Origin: Prevotellaceae bacterium UBA2744
GTDB lineage: Bacteria > Bacteroidota > Bacteroidia > Bacteroidales > Bacteroidaceae
Length of the DNA stretch: 49,710 nt
Direction of reading: 5' to 3'
NCBI GenBank assembly: GCA_002353575.1
Contig: DEJQ01000020.1
Span: 1-49,710 of the forward strand
Program-made: the position numbers and the translations under genes
The notes under the pieces: generated by a model
What the model saw: only the letters and a program-made list of their open reading frames with translations
Database searches by the model: none
What the model was told of the DNA's origin: nothing
Shown here: positions 26,943 through 35,868 of the stretch, one piece after another
Numbering within the stretch: the stretch's first letter is position 1
How the letters are laid out: each line of letters begins with the position of its first letter

Positions 26943-28447
26943 TTTATTAATGTAAAACTCTTATGTATGGTTAACTGTGTTCCGAATGAGTTGCCGATTA
27001 AGTCTCCATGATCTAGGGCAAAAGCTAATCTTCCACTCCAGCCTTTCAGCTTATGCGGTTTGTAGCCAATCTCTGCCATGAAGTATTGTTGTTTAAGCAC
27101 TTCTTTGAATGGTGCTGCATATCGTCCCCAGTTCTGAGTAAATGTCAAGAATAAGCGCCAGTGTAATTCGGCAGTGGGATCTCCGCTCAAGCCAAAGTGC
27201 CATGCCTTCACTCGATTGTTGTGAAAGAATACTCTTCCGTCATCATTGTAAATAGGTGATGTTATGAGTGGATTTCCTATTGCCATACCCCAATGTTGCC
27301 ACCCTGAGTATATAGTATGGTTGTAATAGTTATCTTTTCCGTTCATTTTGTCTGGAATAGATTTTGTGCGATCGTGATAAACTGCTCCTGATTGATTTCG
27401 AGTGCTCATGTGTTCAATAGTTGCAGCTGACACAAAATGATTTGTGGGAAATTTGGCGTCAATTCCTATCAGGTGGTCTTGTATTCCATATTGTACGGTG
27501 AGCATTGACTGGTCGTCAAAATACCGTTCGAAATATGCTCCTACTTCCCATGTGGGTCCGTGCCATGCCAAGCGCATATTGTAACTACCTAACATATTAC
27601 CTGAATTATTGCTCTCGGTAAAATCTGTTGCGTCACGTCCGCCTCCAAAGATTGCTTGCCAAAATGCTTTGGGGCCTTCGGGCATTTTTATTGTTTGTTT
27701 GCCTCCAATATGTTCTCGATAATCTACATTGTAGGCTGTTCCTCCAAATTGTGTGAACATTTGCAACCCTATTTCAAAAGTAAGAGGGCATTTTGTAGCA
27801 TTTTCCTTTCCGAATTTCCAGTAAAGTGCTTTTTCGTGATATAAGGTGTTTGAGGTATATCGAGTATTCGGTGCGGCAAAATCCCTTTGCCATTTACCGT
27901 CGGTCGTAAATCCAAATGAGCCTCTTAATTTCCATTTCCACCAACCGCGGGTAAATGGAAAACTGAAGTAATCTATGTCTATCCTTGCTTGTGGAATAGG
28001 GCGCGCATTTAGACCAGCAGAGAGACCTCCACTTGTCAATTCATTGTTTTTTAGTTCAATTTCTCTTTCCTTTGCACCGAGTGATAGTGTCAGTTTTTTA
28101 TATGATGCTTCAATGAAAGCCTGCTGAATAAAAAAGATGGAATTAGCATGTTGGTTCAACATGAGGTCAACGCCATATCCGCGTTTCCAGTTTCTGGCCG
28201 AATCTGTTTCTATTGTACGAAATACACCTACTCGCTCATATGCAGAGTTATCAAATGCAGACACTTTTCCATGCTTGTTGCTCGAAAGCCATAGGGGTGC
28301 ATAGCTTCCACTGCTTGCTGTTCCGCTGAGTTCTGCTTCAAGTTTTAGACCGTTGGCAAGATTCTGTGCGTTACAGATGAGTGCATTAGGGAAATACAAT
28401 GCAATGATGGAGAATATTTTCAGATTGTGAATGACGTCTTGATACAT
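26939..28447 (-). CDS. Capsule assembly Wzi family outer-membrane protein
   Basis: A 502-residue beta-barrel protein of the Wzi family, which helps anchor or assemble capsule at the cell surface. A signal peptide ends near N-A-Q. Mature landmarks are S-G-S-Y-A-P-L-W-L-S-S-N-K-H-G, F-I-Q-Q-A-F-I-E-A-S-Y, and many alternating aromatic strands up to the C-terminus. The first gene of the three-gene minus-strand unit. A near-match to the -7 element (TACGTTTA, 28468-28475 on the minus strand) is about 21 bases upstream, with no good -33. Confidence 0.87.
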   Translation of the reverse strand: MYQDVIHNLKIFSIIALYFPNALICNAQNLANGLKLEAELSGTASSGSYAPLWLSSNKHGKVSAFDNSAYERVGVFRTIETDSARNWKRGYGVDLMLNQHANSIFFIQQAFIEASYKKLTLSLGAKEREIELKNNELTSGGLSAGLNARPIPQARIDIDYFSFPFTRGWWKWKLRGSFGFTTDGKWQRDFAAPNTRYTSNTLYHEKALYWKFGKENATKCPLTFEIGLQMFTQFGGTAYNVDYREHIGGKQTIKMPEGPKAFWQAIFGGGRDATDFTESNNSGNMLGSYNMRLAWHGPTWEVGAYFERYFDDQSMLTVQYGIQDHLIGIDAKFPTNHFVSAATIEHMSTRNQSGAVYHDRTKSIPDKMNGKDNYYNHTIYSGWQHWGMAIGNPLITSPIYNDDGRVFFHNNRVKAWHFGLSGDPTAELHWRLFLTFTQNWGRYAAPFKEVLKQQYFMAEIGYKPHKLKGWSGRLAFALDHGDLIGNSFGTQLTIHKSFTLIK

Positions 28448-28509
28448 GGTATATCATATTTATTTTATAAACGTAAGTTAATATTGTTTTATTGTTGTAA
28501 ACAATACAT

Positions 28510-28548
28510 AAAAAAGGGCTACTCCGTCGCTCGCGCGAAAGAATAGCC
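28510..28548 (-). terminator. Intrinsic terminator of galE
   Basis: On the minus strand a 9-pair stem, GGCTATTCT with GGAGTAGCC (two G-U pairs), closes a 15-base loop and is followed by CTTTTTT. It lies 67 bases after the galE stop and separates galE from the Wzi unit. The loop includes the self-complementary CGCGCG. Confidence 0.8.
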
Positions 28549-28614
28549 ACAACACAAACACAAAATAAAAACACGACAAAACTACATAAAGTAGTTTGCT
28601 TCTATAAAAATCTA

Positions 28615-29649
28615 TTATTGGATACCATTTTCTCGTAATTTCTGCTGCCATTTCCAAGCCGAACGTAGAATGTCATCAAGTGGAGTATCTGCTGACCAGC
28701 CAAGCACTTTATTTGCTTTGTCAACATTTCCCCATATTGCTTCGATGTCGCCTTCGCGACGTGGAGCATATTCCCATGGCAGTTTTACTCCTGTAGCACG
28801 TTCAAAGCCTTCCACTATTTCAAGTGTAGAATACCCATGACCTGTACCGATATTGAATACTTCTACAGGATCTGTTTCCTGATCAAGTACTCTTGTCATT
28901 GCCTTTACGTGAGCTTTTGCTAGATCTACTACGTAAATGTAGTCGCGAATACATGTCTTGTCAGGTGTGTTGTAATCGTTTCCGAATATTTTCAGTTGTT
29001 TGCGGATGCCGATAGCTGTCTGAGTGACGAATGGGATGAGGTTCATAGGTACTCCGTTAGGCAGTTCTCCGATGTTTGCAGATGGGTGTGCACCAATTGG
29101 ATTGAAGTATCTTAATATGACTGATTTGATAGGTGCGCCAGAATGGATGAAATCTTGTATTATTTCTTCGTTAATCTGCTTTGTGTTTCCATAAGGTGAG
29201 AGAGCTTTCTGAATTGGAGCTTGCTCAGTTACAGGTAGGTTTTCAGGTGTTGGTTGTCCATACACAGTACAAGAAGATGAGAATATAATGCCTTTTGCAC
29301 CGTATTTAGCCATCATCTCCAATACGTTCATCAAAGAATTTAAGTTGTTTCGATAGTAAAGTAGTGGTTTTTCCACAGATTCTCCTACAGCTTTAGATGC
29401 AGCGAAGTGTATAATACCTTTAATAGGGTATTTCTTGAACACTGCTTCAACTTTGTCTATTTCATTCAAGTCCACTTTCTCAAAAGCTGGACGGATGCCT
29501 GTAATCTTCTCAATACCGTCGATTACGTTTTCGTTAGAGTTTGAGAGGTTGTCTACGATAACTACGTTGTACCTAGCCTGCTGCAACTCTACTGTCGTGT
29601 GTGAACCAATAAATCCTGTTCCACCAGTAACTAAAATTGTTTCTTTCAT
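28615..29649 (-). CDS. galE: UDP-glucose 4-epimerase
   Basis: A 344-residue extended short-chain dehydrogenase that interconverts UDP-glucose and UDP-galactose (or the N-acetyl forms). NAD-binding TGGTGFIG is at residues 8-15; the catalytic residues are Ser126 within SSSCTVYG and Tyr153/Lys157 in YGNTK. It supplies galactose-type donors to the polysaccharide locus and serves galactose use. It is transcribed alone: a consensus promoter lies upstream and a terminator downstream. Confidence 0.96.
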   Translation of the reverse strand: MKETILVTGGTGFIGSHTTVELQQARYNVVIVDNLSNSNENVIDGIEKITGIRPAFEKVDLNEIDKVEAVFKKYPIKGIIHFAASKAVGESVEKPLLYYRNNLNSLMNVLEMMAKYGAKGIIFSSSCTVYGQPTPENLPVTEQAPIQKALSPYGNTKQINEEIIQDFIHSGAPIKSVILRYFNPIGAHPSANIGELPNGVPMNLIPFVTQTAIGIRKQLKIFGNDYNTPDKTCIRDYIYVVDLAKAHVKAMTRVLDQETDPVEVFNIGTGHGYSTLEIVEGFERATGVKLPWEYAPRREGDIEAIWGNVDKANKVLGWSADTPLDDILRSAWKWQQKLRENGIQ

Positions 29650-29694
29650 GAATTTATATAATCACTTATTTTGGTTGTTTGCTTAATTTGGCTG

Positions 29695-29725
29695 CAAAAT
29701 TATACATTTTGGTATAAGTTGCAAA
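29695..29725 (-). promoter_or_regulatory. Promoter of galE
   Basis: On the minus strand: TTTG (29725-29722), exactly 19 bases, then TAATTTTG (29702-29695). This is a full match to the Bacteroidetes promoter pattern, with a leader of about 40 bases before the galE ATG at 29649. Confidence 0.75.
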
Positions 29726-29768
29726 CAAATTGAACCTTTTTTGTTAATAAAATTATTTTATATGTGAA

Positions 29769-32700
29769 TTATAGTCCTTTTCCGTGGCAATTCTTGTATT
29801 TTTTCCCGCTTCCACACGGACAAGGGTCATTTCGTCCAATGTGTGGTGCGTTGTTCATAATAGGCTGACGAGATATCTGCTCTCGTGTGTCTTGATTTGC
29901 TGCATTCTGTTGTGCAGACTGTGTCTGTTGCGGTTCATCAAGATTATGTTTGCTTTCAGTCAGTCGCCTACGTGGAGCTTCTGGCATATTGCCAGGTGCT
30001 TGTTTTACATCGTTTGGGTCTGCCACAGGCAGCGAACAGCGCATCAGTGTAGATATTGTCCTGTCGTTGATTTCATTTACCATGTTATCAAATAATGTGA
30101 CAGATTCCAATTTGAATATCAACAGAGGGTCTTTCTGTTCGTATGATGCGTTCTGAACTGATTGTTTCAATTCATCCAATGCTCGCAAGTTTTCTTTCCA
30201 TGCTTCGTCGATTGTGTGAAGCAATACTATTTTCTCAAATGCAATAAGTATATTTTTTGCTTCAGATTCGTAGCATTCTTTCAATGGCAGACTTATCTGG
30301 TAAACCCCCTTTCCATCGCTGATAGGCACGAGGATGTTTTCATACATATGCCCAGATTCCTCATACACACGTTTGATGGTAGGGTAGGCAGATGACGCCA
30401 GTCTGGCAGTACGCTCTTTAAAGTGATTGATTACTTTGTCATATGTTTCGTCCTCCAGTTCCTGACGATTCCTATTTTCAAATTCTTGTGCGCTGAATGG
30501 CACTTCCATCGCAAAAATCTTCAGGAAGTCTTCTTTGCATCCTTCATAGTCATTTGCTTCCATTATATGGAGTGTGCGATCCCATATCATATTAGAGATG
30601 TCCATTCCGATGCGCTGTCCCATCAGTGCATGACGACGGCGTTCGTATATGACCTTACGTTGTTTGTTCATTACGTCATCGTATTCGAGAAGGCGTTTGC
30701 GAATACCGAAGTTGTTCTCTTCAACTTTTTTCTGTGCTCGTTCTATGCTCTTGTTGATCATCGGATGCTCGATCATTTCTCCGTCGGCAAAACCGAGTCG
30801 GTCCATAATCTTTGAGATTCTGTCGCTGGCAAACAGACGCATCAGCTTATCCTCCAGGGATACGTAAAAAACAGAAGAACCCGGGTCGCCTTGTCGTCCT
30901 GAACGTCCTCTTAACTGGCGGTCCACACGTCGGCTTTCGTGGCGTTCCGTACCGATAATAGCAAGACCTCCGGCTGCTTTTACTTCATCGGAGAGTTTGA
31001 TGTCGGTGCCTCGGCCAGCCATGTTTGTAGCGATAGTCACGATACTTTTCTGTCCGGCTTGTGCTACGATATCTGCTTCTTTCTGATGTAATTTTGCATT
31101 CAAGACATTGTGCTCAATTTTTCTGAGTTTAAGCATCTTCGAAAGCATCTCTGATATTTCAACCGATGTAGTACCGACGAGAACTGGTCGTCCAGCTTTG
31201 ATCATGTTTTCGATTTCCATAATGACGGCCTTATACTTTTCTCGGTTTGTCTTATATACGCGGTCGTTCATGTCTATACGCGCTATAGGACGATTGGTAG
31301 GAATTTCTACTACATCCAGTTTGTATATATCCCAGAATTCACCTGCTTCTGTGATGGCAGTACCAGTCATACCTGCAAGTTTATGGTACATACGGAAATA
31401 ATTCTGCAGCGTGATAGTCGCAAATGTTTGGGTGGCAGCTTCCACTTTTACACGTTCCTTTGCTTCTACTGCTTGGTGTAATCCGTCGCTCCAGCGTCTG
31501 CCTTCCATGATGCGGCCGGTTTGTTCATCCACGATTTTTACTTCTCCGTCCATAACGACATAGTCATCGTCCTTGATGAACATTGTGTATGCTTTCAGCA
31601 ATTGCTGCATAGTATGAACACGTTCTGACTTTACAGCATAATCCTGCATCAGTTCGTCTTTCTTTGCCAGTCTTTCTTCATCGCTCAGCTTTAAGTTGTC
31701 AAGTTCTGCGAGTTGTGTTGTGATATCAGGTAAAACGAAGAATTGGTCATCTTTCACGATGTTGGCAATAAGTTCATTACCCTTGTCTGTCATCTCTACA
31801 GATTTCTGTTTTTCATCAACGACGAAGAAGAGCGGATTTGTTGCCTCTGGCATCCTGCGATTGTTATTCTCCATGTATATTTCCTCGGTCTGTAGAAGTC
31901 CGGTTTTTATACCTGGTTGTGACAGATATTTCACGAGTGCAGAATTTTTTGGCATACCCTTGAATGCACGGAACAGGGAAAGAAAGCCGGCAGTTACATC
32001 GTCTTTATTGTCGCTTTCTATGAGTTTCTTGGCTTCTGACAAATAATTTTGTGTCAGTCGTCGTTGTGCTTCAACCAGTTGTTCTACGATAGGGCAGTAT
32101 TGTTCAAACATCTGATCGTTGTTCCGTGCCACAGGACCACTGATGATAAGAGGGGTGCGGGCATCGTCAATGAGTACAGAGTCCACTTCGTCAACGATGG
32201 CATAGTTATGTTTTCTCTGCACCAAATCCTCTGGTTTCATTGCCATGTTATCGCGCAGGTAGTCGAAGCCGAATTCATTGTTCGTACCAAAAGTGATATC
32301 TGCTTGATATGCCTTGCGGCGCTCTTCAGAGTTTGGTTGGTGCTTGTCGATACAATCTACGGAAAGTCCGTGGAACATATATAAAGGTCCCATCCATTCG
32401 GAGTCGCGCTTTGCAAGGTAGTCATTTACTGTTACTACATGAACTCCATTTCTGGTAAGTGCGTTTAAGAACACAGGAAGTGTAGCCACAAGTGTTTTAC
32501 CTTCACCTGTTGCCATCTCTGCTATCTTTCCTTGATGTAATACGATACCACCAAACAACTGTACATCGTAGTGAACCATGTTCCATACTGTGTCATTGCC
32601 TCCTGCAGTCCAGTGGTTGTGCCAGATAGCCTTGTCACCTTCGATGTCAACAAAGTCTTTACCTTCACCAGCTAATTGACGGTCGAAATCGTTTGCTGTT

Positions 32701-33098
32701 ACTACGACACCTCTATCACCGCTTTCAGCGAAGCGGCGTGCTGTATCTTTTACAATTGCAAAAACTGTAGGAAGAACTTTGTTGAGTTCTTCTTCGAATC
32801 TGTCTATGATTTGTTGTTCTGTTTTGTCTATCTCGTCGAAAATAGGCTGACGTTTGTCAATGTCAGTATTTTCAATCTGTTGATTGAGCTCTGTAACTTT
32901 CTCTCGCAGATCCTTAACGCTCTCCTGCAGGTTTGCTTTGATTTCGTCAACCTTGTTTCTAAGTTCGTCGTTGTTGAGTGCTTTGATTTGCGGCTCTATG
33001 GCAAGAATCTGATTTACGATAGGACGTATTTCCTTAATATCTCTTGTAGCTTTGTTGCCGAAAATACTACTTAAAAATGCATTTAATGAAAATCCCAT
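29769..33098 (-). CDS. secA: Preprotein translocase ATPase SecA
   Basis: A 1109-residue Sec motor ATPase that drives secreted proteins through SecYEG. Walker A is M-A-T-G-E-G-K-T, Walker B D-E-V-D-S; helicase motifs T-N-M-A-G-R-G-T-D-I and G-R-S-G-R-Q-G-D-P-G are intact. The C-terminus carries the zinc knuckle C-P-C-G-S-G-K-K-Y-K-N-C-H that binds SecB or ribosomes. At over 1100 residues it is longer than the E. coli protein; much of the extra lies in the middle, as usual for Bacteroidetes. I start at ATG 33098 (M-G-F-S-L-N-A-F-L); an open frame continues to 33194 but overlaps the next gene's end. Confidence 0.97.
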   Translation of the reverse strand: MGFSLNAFLSSIFGNKATRDIKEIRPIVNQILAIEPQIKALNNDELRNKVDEIKANLQESVKDLREKVTELNQQIENTDIDKRQPIFDEIDKTEQQIIDRFEEELNKVLPTVFAIVKDTARRFAESGDRGVVVTANDFDRQLAGEGKDFVDIEGDKAIWHNHWTAGGNDTVWNMVHYDVQLFGGIVLHQGKIAEMATGEGKTLVATLPVFLNALTRNGVHVVTVNDYLAKRDSEWMGPLYMFHGLSVDCIDKHQPNSEERRKAYQADITFGTNNEFGFDYLRDNMAMKPEDLVQRKHNYAIVDEVDSVLIDDARTPLIISGPVARNNDQMFEQYCPIVEQLVEAQRRLTQNYLSEAKKLIESDNKDDVTAGFLSLFRAFKGMPKNSALVKYLSQPGIKTGLLQTEEIYMENNNRRMPEATNPLFFVVDEKQKSVEMTDKGNELIANIVKDDQFFVLPDITTQLAELDNLKLSDEERLAKKDELMQDYAVKSERVHTMQQLLKAYTMFIKDDDYVVMDGEVKIVDEQTGRIMEGRRWSDGLHQAVEAKERVKVEAATQTFATITLQNYFRMYHKLAGMTGTAITEAGEFWDIYKLDVVEIPTNRPIARIDMNDRVYKTNREKYKAVIMEIENMIKAGRPVLVGTTSVEISEMLSKMLKLRKIEHNVLNAKLHQKEADIVAQAGQKSIVTIATNMAGRGTDIKLSDEVKAAGGLAIIGTERHESRRVDRQLRGRSGRQGDPGSSVFYVSLEDKLMRLFASDRISKIMDRLGFADGEMIEHPMINKSIERAQKKVEENNFGIRKRLLEYDDVMNKQRKVIYERRRHALMGQRIGMDISNMIWDRTLHIMEANDYEGCKEDFLKIFAMEVPFSAQEFENRNRQELEDETYDKVINHFKERTARLASSAYPTIKRVYEESGHMYENILVPISDGKGVYQISLPLKECYESEAKNILIAFEKIVLLHTIDEAWKENLRALDELKQSVQNASYEQKDPLLIFKLESVTLFDNMVNEINDRTISTLMRCSLPVADPNDVKQAPGNMPEAPRRRLTESKHNLDEPQQTQSAQQNAANQDTREQISRQPIMNNAPHIGRNDPCPCGSGKKYKNCHGKGL

Positions 33099-33153
33099 AT
33101 TTTGTATTGATATTGTTGTCGTTAATCTATTATTTATATTGTTTAGTCCCTGT

Positions 33154-34566
33154 CTATTTTTCATCACATCCGTTCGGCGCTCTGATCCTGGCATAGCGAG
33201 CTACTGTTGGTGCTATGTATTCTATACTCTTTGGAGTGATTTCTTGTTTTGCCTCCAACTTGTATCCATAGATAATCAGAGGAAAGTCAATCCATGATGT
33301 GCGCCATACTTTTGTCTTTCCGTTGTCGGATTCTTCTAGTGTGCAACCAGGAGCGATTTCTATAATTATGTCTCCGGAATGCTTTCTGTTGAATCCGTTG
33401 CGAATGTAACTCTGTCTTGGCGACCATGCACCTTGCATCAGTTGATTACTTGTATATACTTCTTGAATTCCGTCAAACTGGTACAGAAAATCTTCACATT
33501 CCAAGAGCACATCCTGCCATCTTAGTTTCTTCTGTTCGAGCAGTTTTTTGTCTAAATATATTTGATTGTCGAAGTAAGCCTCTACATAATTGCCGTTTCC
33601 GTGCAGTGCAACCATATACATATTCAGCAGAGCCATACATCTGCTCATGTTGAATTCCTGAGTTGGAATTCTGTAGTTTATTGTCTGCAACAGAGTTGGA
33701 GATTCGGCATATCCTGTAGATGTCAGGTATATTAATGTTTTGTCAATGCCTACAGAGCGTTCGATGGTCTGCAGCAATTTGGCAATCTCCATATCCAGCT
33801 CTATGTATGTCTGGCGGATTTTATCAATGTTCGCAATTTCTGTTTCACCTGCATCGTAACTGAGTGACAAGAAGTCGGTGATATGATCTGCACCACAGGT
33901 TCCAGATGTGATACAGTAGCTTGCAGCACGTGTGACTCTGGCATTTTTGCTTCCCTTGTCAGTCAGGCCTCGTTCTTCGAATTCCAGTGGACTGACCCAA
34001 TAAGGAGGTCTTTCGCCATAATACTTGCTGCCTGCCCAATTGCCTGAGTTTTCATCAATCCATAATGCCCAGTCGGCTGCGTGTCCGGCAGAAAGTACGG
34101 AGATAAGCCTATCGGTTGCTATAGAGTAAACCAGTCCCTTTCCTTCGGTTGCCAGTTTTATTTCATCGCCGATAGTGGAAACAAGCAGGTTGTTCGGTGA
34201 TGCTCCTTCCTGGGTGTTGTATCCTGGAATGGATCTATCTTCCACGCATTTTTCTTTCAGTAGGGTTTTGCGGTTTATCCATTCGTCAGCGATGATGCCG
34301 TGGGTATAAGGTAGCGTTCCGCTTACTATGCTTGCAGCAGCCGATGCTTTTGAAATGTGTCGGAATGGATATTTTACGTTCTTGTAAACCTGCCCGTTCT
34401 GCAGCAGACGCTTGAATCCGTCATCGCCGTATAGTTCAGAGAATGATTCAAGAAAATCTGTGCGCAGCTGGTCAATGGTTATACCTACAACCAGTTGGGG
34501 CGACTCCTGAGCCACCGCTATGCCGCAAATGGCAGCATACATACAGAGCGTAAGCAATCGTCTCAT
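33154..34566 (-). CDS. Alkaline-phosphatase-superfamily protein with degenerate active site
   Basis: A 470-residue exported protein (signal peptide ending AVAQ) with the fold of PafA/NPP-type phosphatases: V-G-I-T-I-D-Q-L-R-T-D near residue 32, T-H-G-I near 88-91, G-H-A-A-D-W-A-L-W near 161-169, S-G-D-I-I-I-E-I-A-P-G at 397-407, and I-A-P-T-V-A near 451-456. The active site looks lost. Aligning motifs by eye, the nucleophile Thr/Ser is replaced (Lys73), the D-x-x-G-H metal segment reads Y-D-A-G-E-T-E-I, the A-D-H-G motif reads S-T-G-Y, and the D-T-H-x-P histidine is missing (I-D-F-P). Only the first Asp survives. It is probably a non-catalytic binding or scaffold protein. It lies two bases after DUF4105 and 55 bases before secA. 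Confidence 0.85.
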   Translation of the reverse strand: MRRLLTLCMYAAICGIAVAQESPQLVVGITIDQLRTDFLESFSELYGDDGFKRLLQNGQVYKNVKYPFRHISKASAAASIVSGTLPYTHGIIADEWINRKTLLKEKCVEDRSIPGYNTQEGASPNNLLVSTIGDEIKLATEGKGLVYSIATDRLISVLSAGHAADWALWIDENSGNWAGSKYYGERPPYWVSPLEFEERGLTDKGSKNARVTRAASYCITSGTCGADHITDFLSLSYDAGETEIANIDKIRQTYIELDMEIAKLLQTIERSVGIDKTLIYLTSTGYAESPTLLQTINYRIPTQEFNMSRCMALLNMYMVALHGNGNYVEAYFDNQIYLDKKLLEQKKLRWQDVLLECEDFLYQFDGIQEVYTSNQLMQGAWSPRQSYIRNGFNRKHSGDIIIEIAPGCTLEESDNGKTKVWRTSWIDFPLIIYGYKLEAKQEITPKSIEYIAPTVARYARIRAPNGCDEK

Positions 34567-34568
34567 CT

Positions 34569-35804
34569 TTATTCCTTCTTTTTTGTCAGGCTTGGTCTAT
34601 AAAAACACACACATCGCATGATGCTTCTAATCAGCAAAGACAATACCATCGTATATACTACGGGGTTGAACCACTGATGTGATAGGAATAGCACAAGGCA
34701 GAATAGTAGCAGTACTGCCAAATTGACAGATTCAGCTTTTGGCTTCCACTTCTCACCCTTGTTTGTTTTCCAGTTGTATATAAGGAATACGGCATAAACT
34801 AGGAACAACGGGTTGAATGCGGTTACCATCCAATTGCTATCCACGGCCGGGTGCTTACTGAAGAAGAACAGTCCGGCAACCACAATTCCCGTGAGGCCTT
34901 GTGCTGCCAGCATGAGTATGTCGAACCAGATAAATATCTTTTTTCTGAAGATGTCGATAATGGTAATGCAGATAACGATTGCCAGGATGCAATAGAAAAC
35001 AATAGTAGGTGTAATCGATGATGCTACTTCGTGGCTTGCCTCCGTCGGTTCCAGTTTTATTTCTGTTTCGCTTACTAACGGACGTTTCACCCCGTTACTG
35101 TCTATGACATAAGCTTTTGTCAGTTCTGATTCGAAAAAATCAGGTATGAACATCTGGATGCGTTTGTCAACGGGCTTGTCTATCTCCTCACCAAGAATTA
35201 TGTCTATTCCCAACTGCAGCCAAGGAGCGTTAGTCAGTTTCTCGTGCAGCATCTCTCTCACTGTCAGCGACGAACGGTTCTGCTCATAAACCACTTTGCC
35301 GTCTATTGCCTTTTCAATTATGTCGCGTGCACGTTCAGTGCAGTTATCGTATAGCCAGTTATACAGATATGTCTGGTTCTCTTTTTGCATATTCCACACA
35401 AGCAAATCCCACAGTTCTTGAGACTCGTCGGCTGTAAGACTCAGTTCCTGACGGGTTACTCCGTTGCCGGTTACTCCATAGCGCCAAAGGAAAAACTCCA
35501 GCGACTCTGCTTCCAGCATATAATTGGTATTGCCGGCTATAAAATTTATTATGAAGAATTTTTGAGAGTCGTCAAAGCAACCATAGTTAAATACCGCATT
35601 TCGTTGTGCAATTGTGTCTTCCATAAGAATTGCTGTATGACCGAAATGTGCATAAGCATCCGTTCCCGGTGTGCATGTCAGGACGGAGAAGCGAAAAGGG
35701 GAGGATTCATGAGATTTTACTGATAAAGTATCTTGTGCTTTAATGACAACACTGCAGCAAAGCAGTATCACCCCCAATAGTATGCTGTTTTTTAACCAAC
35801 TCAT
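34569..35804 (-). CDS. DUF4105 (Lnb N-terminal periplasmic domain) membrane protein
   Basis: A 411-residue protein. After a signal peptide (ending I-K-A-Q), the periplasmic domain of about 230 residues has H-F-G-H-T-A-I near residues 50-57 and Y-D-N-C-T-E-R near 155, the His and Cys positions of the YiiX/Lnb permuted papain-like fold, suggesting a thiol hydrolase. Four membrane helices fill the last 160 residues. The substrate is unknown. I chose ATG 35804 (M-S-W-L-K-N): an earlier in-frame ATG at 35828 adds eight residues before the signal peptide and lies at or near the predicted transcription start. It heads the operon with the degenerate phosphatase and secA. Confidence 0.85.
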   Translation of the reverse strand: MSWLKNSILLGVILLCCSVVIKAQDTLSVKSHESSPFRFSVLTCTPGTDAYAHFGHTAILMEDTIAQRNAVFNYGCFDDSQKFFIINFIAGNTNYMLEAESLEFFLWRYGVTGNGVTRQELSLTADESQELWDLLVWNMQKENQTYLYNWLYDNCTERARDIIEKAIDGKVVYEQNRSSLTVREMLHEKLTNAPWLQLGIDIILGEEIDKPVDKRIQMFIPDFFESELTKAYVIDSNGVKRPLVSETEIKLEPTEASHEVASSITPTIVFYCILAIVICITIIDIFRKKIFIWFDILMLAAQGLTGIVVAGLFFFSKHPAVDSNWMVTAFNPLFLVYAVFLIYNWKTNKGEKWKPKAESVNLAVLLLFCLVLFLSHQWFNPVVYTMVLSLLIRSIMRCVCFYRPSLTKKKE

Positions 35805-35829
35805 TAATATATATTGTGCAAAAAGCATG

Positions 35830-35860
35830 CAAATTTACGAGTTAGCGAGCGCACTACAAA
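35830..35860 (-). promoter_or_regulatory. Promoter of the DUF4105-phosphatase-like-secA operon
   Basis: On the minus strand: TTTG (35860-35857), exactly 19 bases, TAAATTTG (35837-35830). Full match to the Bacteroidetes consensus, just after the ruvC stop at 35869. Start would be near 35823, about 20 bases before the ATG at 35804. Confidence 0.75.
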
Positions 35861-35868
35861 ATAAATGT

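Noticed and set aside
28386..28574. 62-codon minus-strand frame overlapping the start of Wzi and the galE terminator
   Set aside because: It runs through the terminator hairpin and out of frame into wzi; no sign of a real small gene.
33099..33194. Upstream extension of secA by 32 codons
   Set aside because: It overlaps the end of the preceding gene and lacks conservation; SecA proteins of this phylum start M-G-F.
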